The position numbers were made by a program, and so were the translations under genes. 64,000 nucleotides of DNA from Rostratula benghalensis (Eukaryota > Chordata > Aves > Charadriiformes > Rostratulidae), in NCBI GenBank assembly GCA_013399305.1, contig VXAI01000190.1, positions 1,411,717 to 1,475,716 on the forward strand, written 5' to 3'. Numbering within the stretch: the first letter of the stretch is position 1; the number at the start of each line of letters is the position of its first letter. Positions 59,690 through 64,000 of the stretch are shown here, in pieces. The notes below the pieces were generated by a model that did not search any database, was not told where the DNA came from, and worked only from the letters and a program-made list of their open reading frames with translations.

Positions 59690-60100
59690 GATGCTCCCTC
59701 CAGGGAGAGAAGGATGAGAGAGAAAGAGATTTATGAGTTGAGAAGAAACTAAACCACTTTAATGAAATATTAATAATGAAGAGAGAATAGTATAAAAAAA
59801 AATAAAAAAAAATGAAATGTGTACAAATGAGTACAAAACCGTATCAAGCTCCCAGATCGATGATCACGTCACTGGGAGGCACTGGGAAAGCCCCAGACCG
59901 GATTCTGCAGTGGACAGGAGCTGAACTGAGGAAATGGATTCAGGAATGCGTGGGTTGTGACCAAAAGCAGAATGTAAACAGACAGAGTCCTCCTCAGACA
60001 CCAGCCATTGAAGAAAGAGCCTGACCCCTTTGATCCTTCAGCTTTATACTGGGCATGAGGCTGGCACTGCCTGAAAAATACGCCGTTAATTTCAGAGATT
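59690..60100 (-). mobile_element. Probable endogenous retrovirus solo LTR or LTR fragment
   Basis: Read on the minus strand, the segment has a TATA box (TATAAAG at 60048-60042) and, about 280 bases later, an ATTAAA polyadenylation signal (59763-59758), the order expected of an LTR. The wording around both (for example CATTAAAGTGGTTTAGTTTC) resembles avian ERVL-type LTRs as I remember them. No gag or pol sequence is next to it. Boundaries are approximate, and no terminal repeat or target-site duplication was established. Confidence 0.5.
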
Positions 60101-61065
60101 TAGAAGAGGCCTAACCGAGAAGTAAAATTACTGAAAAGAAAATGGGTTCTGTTTTACCTCAAACCAGAACAAGACTCTTTTCATCAATTTTTCTTTTAAC
60201 TTTGAACAGATTTATGAAAGTTTAATATTCCATAGAGAATGTTATGCAAATTTTTCCGTTTCCTGTTAATAAATAACAGTTCTTGAGTGAGTATGTGGCT
60301 AAATCTGTAATTTCACTAATGAGGGTGTGTGCAAATAGCAATACATTTGGTTGAGGTTGTATGTGAGCTGTGGCACAGATTATCTTTTACCTCCTTATCA
60401 GGGACCCTCCAGGTGGGAATAGAAAGGTAACCAACTGAAAGCTTGTCTTTTCCCCCAGGTACCATGGAGCTATGTTTTGAACCTCTAATTTTCTGTTGTT
60501 TATTTTTAAACCTAAATCAACCTTGATTGAGTTTCAGCCCAAAGATTTAGAAATCCACACTCTAAATTGAGCTTGCTTGAGCCATAAGGATTTTTGGACA
60601 TAGGAGAAGCTGTCTGACTCTCAAGGCTTCTCATTTGTCAAATTGGAAAGATCAATTTTGTTTCATAAAAATGAGGCGTTAACTAGAGCTCTTGCTTTCC
60701 CCAAACCTGGCAATGGTTGTGACAGTCTTTCAAAGCTGCCAAAAAATATCTTCTTCCATTTTAATTTCTTCTTACTCCCTTCACTAGTTGTATAGCCCCC
60801 TAATATGGGTTATGCCTCACTTGTGTTAATGCTCGCCAACTTGTTTCAAGCACAGTTCAGCTGGATTATTTCCAACCTTTTTTTTTCCACCAAGTCTCTG
60901 TTTTCCTGTGCTTTACATTATTTAGCCTTGCTGGTTAACAGTGACATTAATTAGAACGTGCTTCTGCAATTGTGGTGTTGATAGCAGAGCTATGGAAGAA
61001 AAAAGTAGCTGGGAATCACTTTGTCTGCTGTCACCAGACCCAGAAAACAGTCCCTGCCTTTGGCC

Positions 61066-61302
61066 TAAAAGGGGGCCCAGGAGAGATAGGGAGGGACTCT
61101 TGATCAGGGAGTGGAGTAATAGGATGAGGAGTAACAGTTTTAAACTGAAAGAGCGGAGATTTAGATTAGATTTCAGGAAGAAATTCTTTCCTGTGAGGGT
61201 GGTAAGGAGGTTGCCCAGAGAAGCTGTGGCTGCCCCATCCCTGGAGGGGTTCAAGGCCAGGCTGGATGGGGCTTGGAGCAACCTGGTCTGGTGGGAATTA
61301 AC
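61066..61302 (+). mobile_element. CR1 fragment lacking both ends
   Basis: Plus-strand copy with RLDFRKKFFPVRVVRRLPRE and SLEGFKARLDGAWSNLVWW. It stops at CTGGTCTGGTGGGA, without the 3' tail. Confidence 0.9.
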
Positions 61303-62517
61303 TGTGGATGGCTGTGGCTCTTAAGCAGAAGATACAAAGGATTGATATTTATTAATCCTCTTGCAGCAGGCAAATTTATCACCTGGGTCGAAAAGTGTTA
61401 GGACCTTCAATGTCTCTCTTAAAAAAAATATCTCTGGAATCTCATGGATCTTACCCTTTTCAAACTGCTCTAGAAAAAGGAAAAAACAGTCTTCTTGCTC
61501 AGACTGAATACCACAGCTGGAATAGTAGCTTCTAAAGGAAAACTCGAGGTGTTGAGGACCTGCTTTGAGTGTTTTGCTCTGTTTTTTTTTACATCTTGAT
61601 TTGTTGGTTCAAAACATAAGAGCAACTTTGAGACTTTCTGTGTCCATGACAGGAACAGGAGAAGGGAGGACTTCACTCTTTTAGCAGCATTTTGTAATAA
61701 GAAGTTATTTATTGTGTAAGAAAAATAATAATTTATTATGTAAGGCTATAATAACTTTAAAAAATTGATGAGTGAGTCCTCCTGTATAAAACATAATCTA
61801 GTTTTTGATGTGGTGGCTGGTTAACTTTTGAAATTATGCTTTTCTTGGTTGTTCTACTTTATAAAGCCACCTTACCGTTCTGTATTATTAGTAGCTACAT
61901 TGACATCTCTTCATTTCATTCCTAGAGACTTAGTTTTTGGAGTAAGAAGGCTGTAATCCCTGCTGGGGATTACCTGGCAAACTATAAGCGCGTGTCCATG
62001 GTTGGTTTCCTCAGTGGGCAGAGTTGGTTGGACCTCATGGCTGTAAAGATGTGCTGTCCCTTCAGAAGGAAGAGCTGTCAACATCAGTACAGATGGTCTG
62101 ATGGTCACAGAGAGCCTTTTAACACCCCCCTACCCCAGCAATTACTAAATTTAGTTGAGAATCTGGATAATTTCCCAGAAGTTTCCAGTAGCCAGTCATT
62201 ATTGAACTGTCTCATGTCCCTTTTCAAAGCAATGTTGGGTCAAGAATTTGAAGTGAGGGCACAGCATTTCACATGGATAAGGCTGAAATTCAGTCTCACA
62301 GATATTTGTAGGTCTCTTGTTCATAGTTTTGGAACTGATCTAATTTACCACTTGACTTATACAAGGACACATAACATAAAAAAGGATTTATTTGAAAATA
62401 TAGAAAAGGTGGATTTTTAAGCAGAGATTTGCTAGGGTCCCTGTTCTTATTAATTTTTATGACAACTGAGCACCTTCAGATCCCCTGAGGAGCTCCATAG
62501 ACAAAATTTATGTAGAC

Positions 62518-62535
62518 TATATATATATATATATA
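62518..62535. repeat. (TA)9 microsatellite
   Basis: Nine TA units. Confidence 0.9.
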
Positions 62536-64000
62536 AAATAAAGACCACCTGCACTTTAACAGCCTTGGAAGCTCTAAATATTACATTATTCTACCCTAAT
62601 AGAAAATTTTATGCTTTTCTCATGGACGTATGCCCAAAACAGCTTACACTGAGATTTTAATAAGGGGCTTAGAAGGCTCAATGGTACGATGGGTTTGAGT
62701 TTGGTGAATAAATTCAGACTTTGTAGCTCTGTAAGACTGATTTGATTCCTTGTATGTAAATGAAATCACTTCTTCCCTTATACAGGAAGAGGTGGAGAAG
62801 GTGTAGCAGCAACAGTATTGGCCTCTCTGCCTCCCACGGTAGCAGACAATTTTTTGCTGTCCATGCCTGGGCTGCAGGTCCCATAACCTGAGGGTTTTTT
62901 GAATGAGAACACGGTGAGTGAGAAGGCTGAAAGTTCCCAGAGGGCTAAAAACTGCAAATAGAGGCATTGTTATTGTGAGTAATACATCTAAATTGGGTCT
63001 TGGGTTGTCCACAGTCAAGCCCACGGCAAAACCTCACCTGACTCAGCCCAGAAGCAGACCACAGATACAGAGCTTTGATACACAGGCTGACTGTTTAGAC
63101 AGAGAATCACATAGAAAACCCCTTTTCCTTTCCCTCCGAGCCATTTTCCAGCGCGTTATCCGGCTCAAAAGAACGAGACCCTCGGGTTGAAACCGAAGCT
63201 CAGTTTCTCATTTCTGGTGAATCATTTAATGGACTGGCCAAGTCCTGTCACCATCTGCCACTTGGTGGGCATGTGCCCGCATTGCTCACTTACAAGGTTT
63301 GCACATGTTTGTGACAGGTGAGGTCGTGGTTTCCCTCTTCGGCGATGACATCACGGTGACATTACCTGTCACATTCAGAGCTATTAAAGCTCTTGGGGTT
63401 GGGGGGTAGGGGAAGCTACAGAGCCATTCCAACACCCTGCTTTTAGAGAGGGGAAGGTTCAACTCTCCAAACTTGCTGAGACAGAACGTGCTGTGTTGTG
63501 GGCAAGAGTGACCTGTGAGGGAACAAACACACAAAGGGTGACGTGGCCGGACTGGTGCTGGTAATGAGCAGGGTGGCATCAGGTGGCGGCAGGGTGTTGT
63601 GCTCAATAGGAGTGCTGGCTGCACTAATTACCAGAGGGAAAAAAAAAAAAAGTGGCTTATGTAATTCAGTGTCACGAAGGTGAAAAAAAAACCAAAAAAA
63701 CCCCCAGAAGCAGAAAACCAAAATACTTAGACTAGAAGTGAGCTCAGTCCAAAGAGACTAAGCTACCCCTTCACAGCCGAGCTCCTTGACGGACACATGG
63801 ACAAGGAGGACAAGGAGGTGCTCCCTCTGCCTGTTCCTCAGTGCCTGGTGCTTCCCAGCTGCAGTGCAGCCCCATCCCAAACCCACAGCAATGCCCTGAG
63901 GAAGAGGTCTCATGGTCTTGAATCAGAAAATCAGGTAACCCATAAGTTGGAAAGGACATTGAAATACATATTGTTCTGTTCTCAGAAAATTATGAGAAGA

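Larger units (their letters stand above)
44701..64000. other. Downstream flank, no gene recognised
   Basis: Nineteen kilobases with five CR1 fragments, a probable LTR and simple repeats, listed separately. Between them is unique-looking DNA without convincing coding exons on either strand. AT-rich, repeat-free segments near 54740-54960 and 57270-57500 have the look of conserved noncoding DNA, but this cannot be tested here. Confidence 0.6.

Noticed and set aside
63925..63970. Possible CR1 tail (TAAGTTGGAAAGGACATTG) at the window end
   Set aside because: Too short and too diverged to call with confidence, with no terminal octamer repeat clearly present.
1..64000. CRISPR arrays, operons, riboswitches, bacterial or phage systems, tRNA or rRNA genes
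   Set aside because: The DNA is vertebrate nuclear sequence; no regular repeat-spacer array or RNA gene signature was seen by eye, although small RNA genes could be missed without a covariance-model search.

Overview
This window looks like bird nuclear DNA. It holds at least 23 fragments of CR1 LINE retrotransposons. Most end in the typical avian CR1 3' tail (CCAAC...ATTCTATGATTCTATG) and encode the C-terminal end of CR1 ORF2. No mammalian-type SINEs were seen. Genes are sparse and split by introns, with vertebrate splice sites and polyadenylation signals. The species cannot be named from the sequence.

The only protein-coding genes I can support are two head-to-tail, plus-strand members of the PERP family (p53 apoptosis effector related to PMP22; four-pass membrane proteins of the PMP22/claudin superfamily found at desmosomes and cell borders). 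Copy 1 has coding exons 6243-6453, 13942-14085 and 15403-15638 (196 residues). Copy 2 has coding exons 28513-28723, 43608-43751 and 44327-44541 (189 residues). Both have three exons with identical splice phases. Exons 1 and 2 have exactly the same coding lengths (211 and 144 nt). By hand alignment the proteins match at 133 of 189 positions without a gap (about 70%). This is a tandem gene duplication. Mammals, to my knowledge, carry one PERP. Copy 1 resembles mammalian PERP more at both ends, so I label it PERP and leave copy 2 as PERP-like.

Layout: 1-89 is a pure G run at the window edge. 90-5790 is upstream flank with two CR1 fragments. 5818-6560 is a CpG-rich promoter and first exon with a (GTCCC)16 repeat just before the start codon. 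Copy 1 and its roughly 2 kb 3' UTR run to about 17700. The 17.7-28.3 kb spacer holds seven CR1 fragments and one exon-like segment without a recognised product. Copy 2 runs to about 44.7 kb and has a 14.9 kb first intron. The 44.7-64 kb flank has five CR1 fragments, one probable endogenous-retrovirus LTR (minus strand, near 59.7-60.1 kb) and otherwise unannotated DNA.

The two promoters share a 22-bp block (20 of 22 identical) about 205-230 bp before the start codon, followed by an A-rich TATA-like box. This suggests that part of the core promoter was duplicated with the genes and kept. The coding changes between copies, including a glutamate inside the fourth membrane segment of copy 2, suggest that their functions have diverged.
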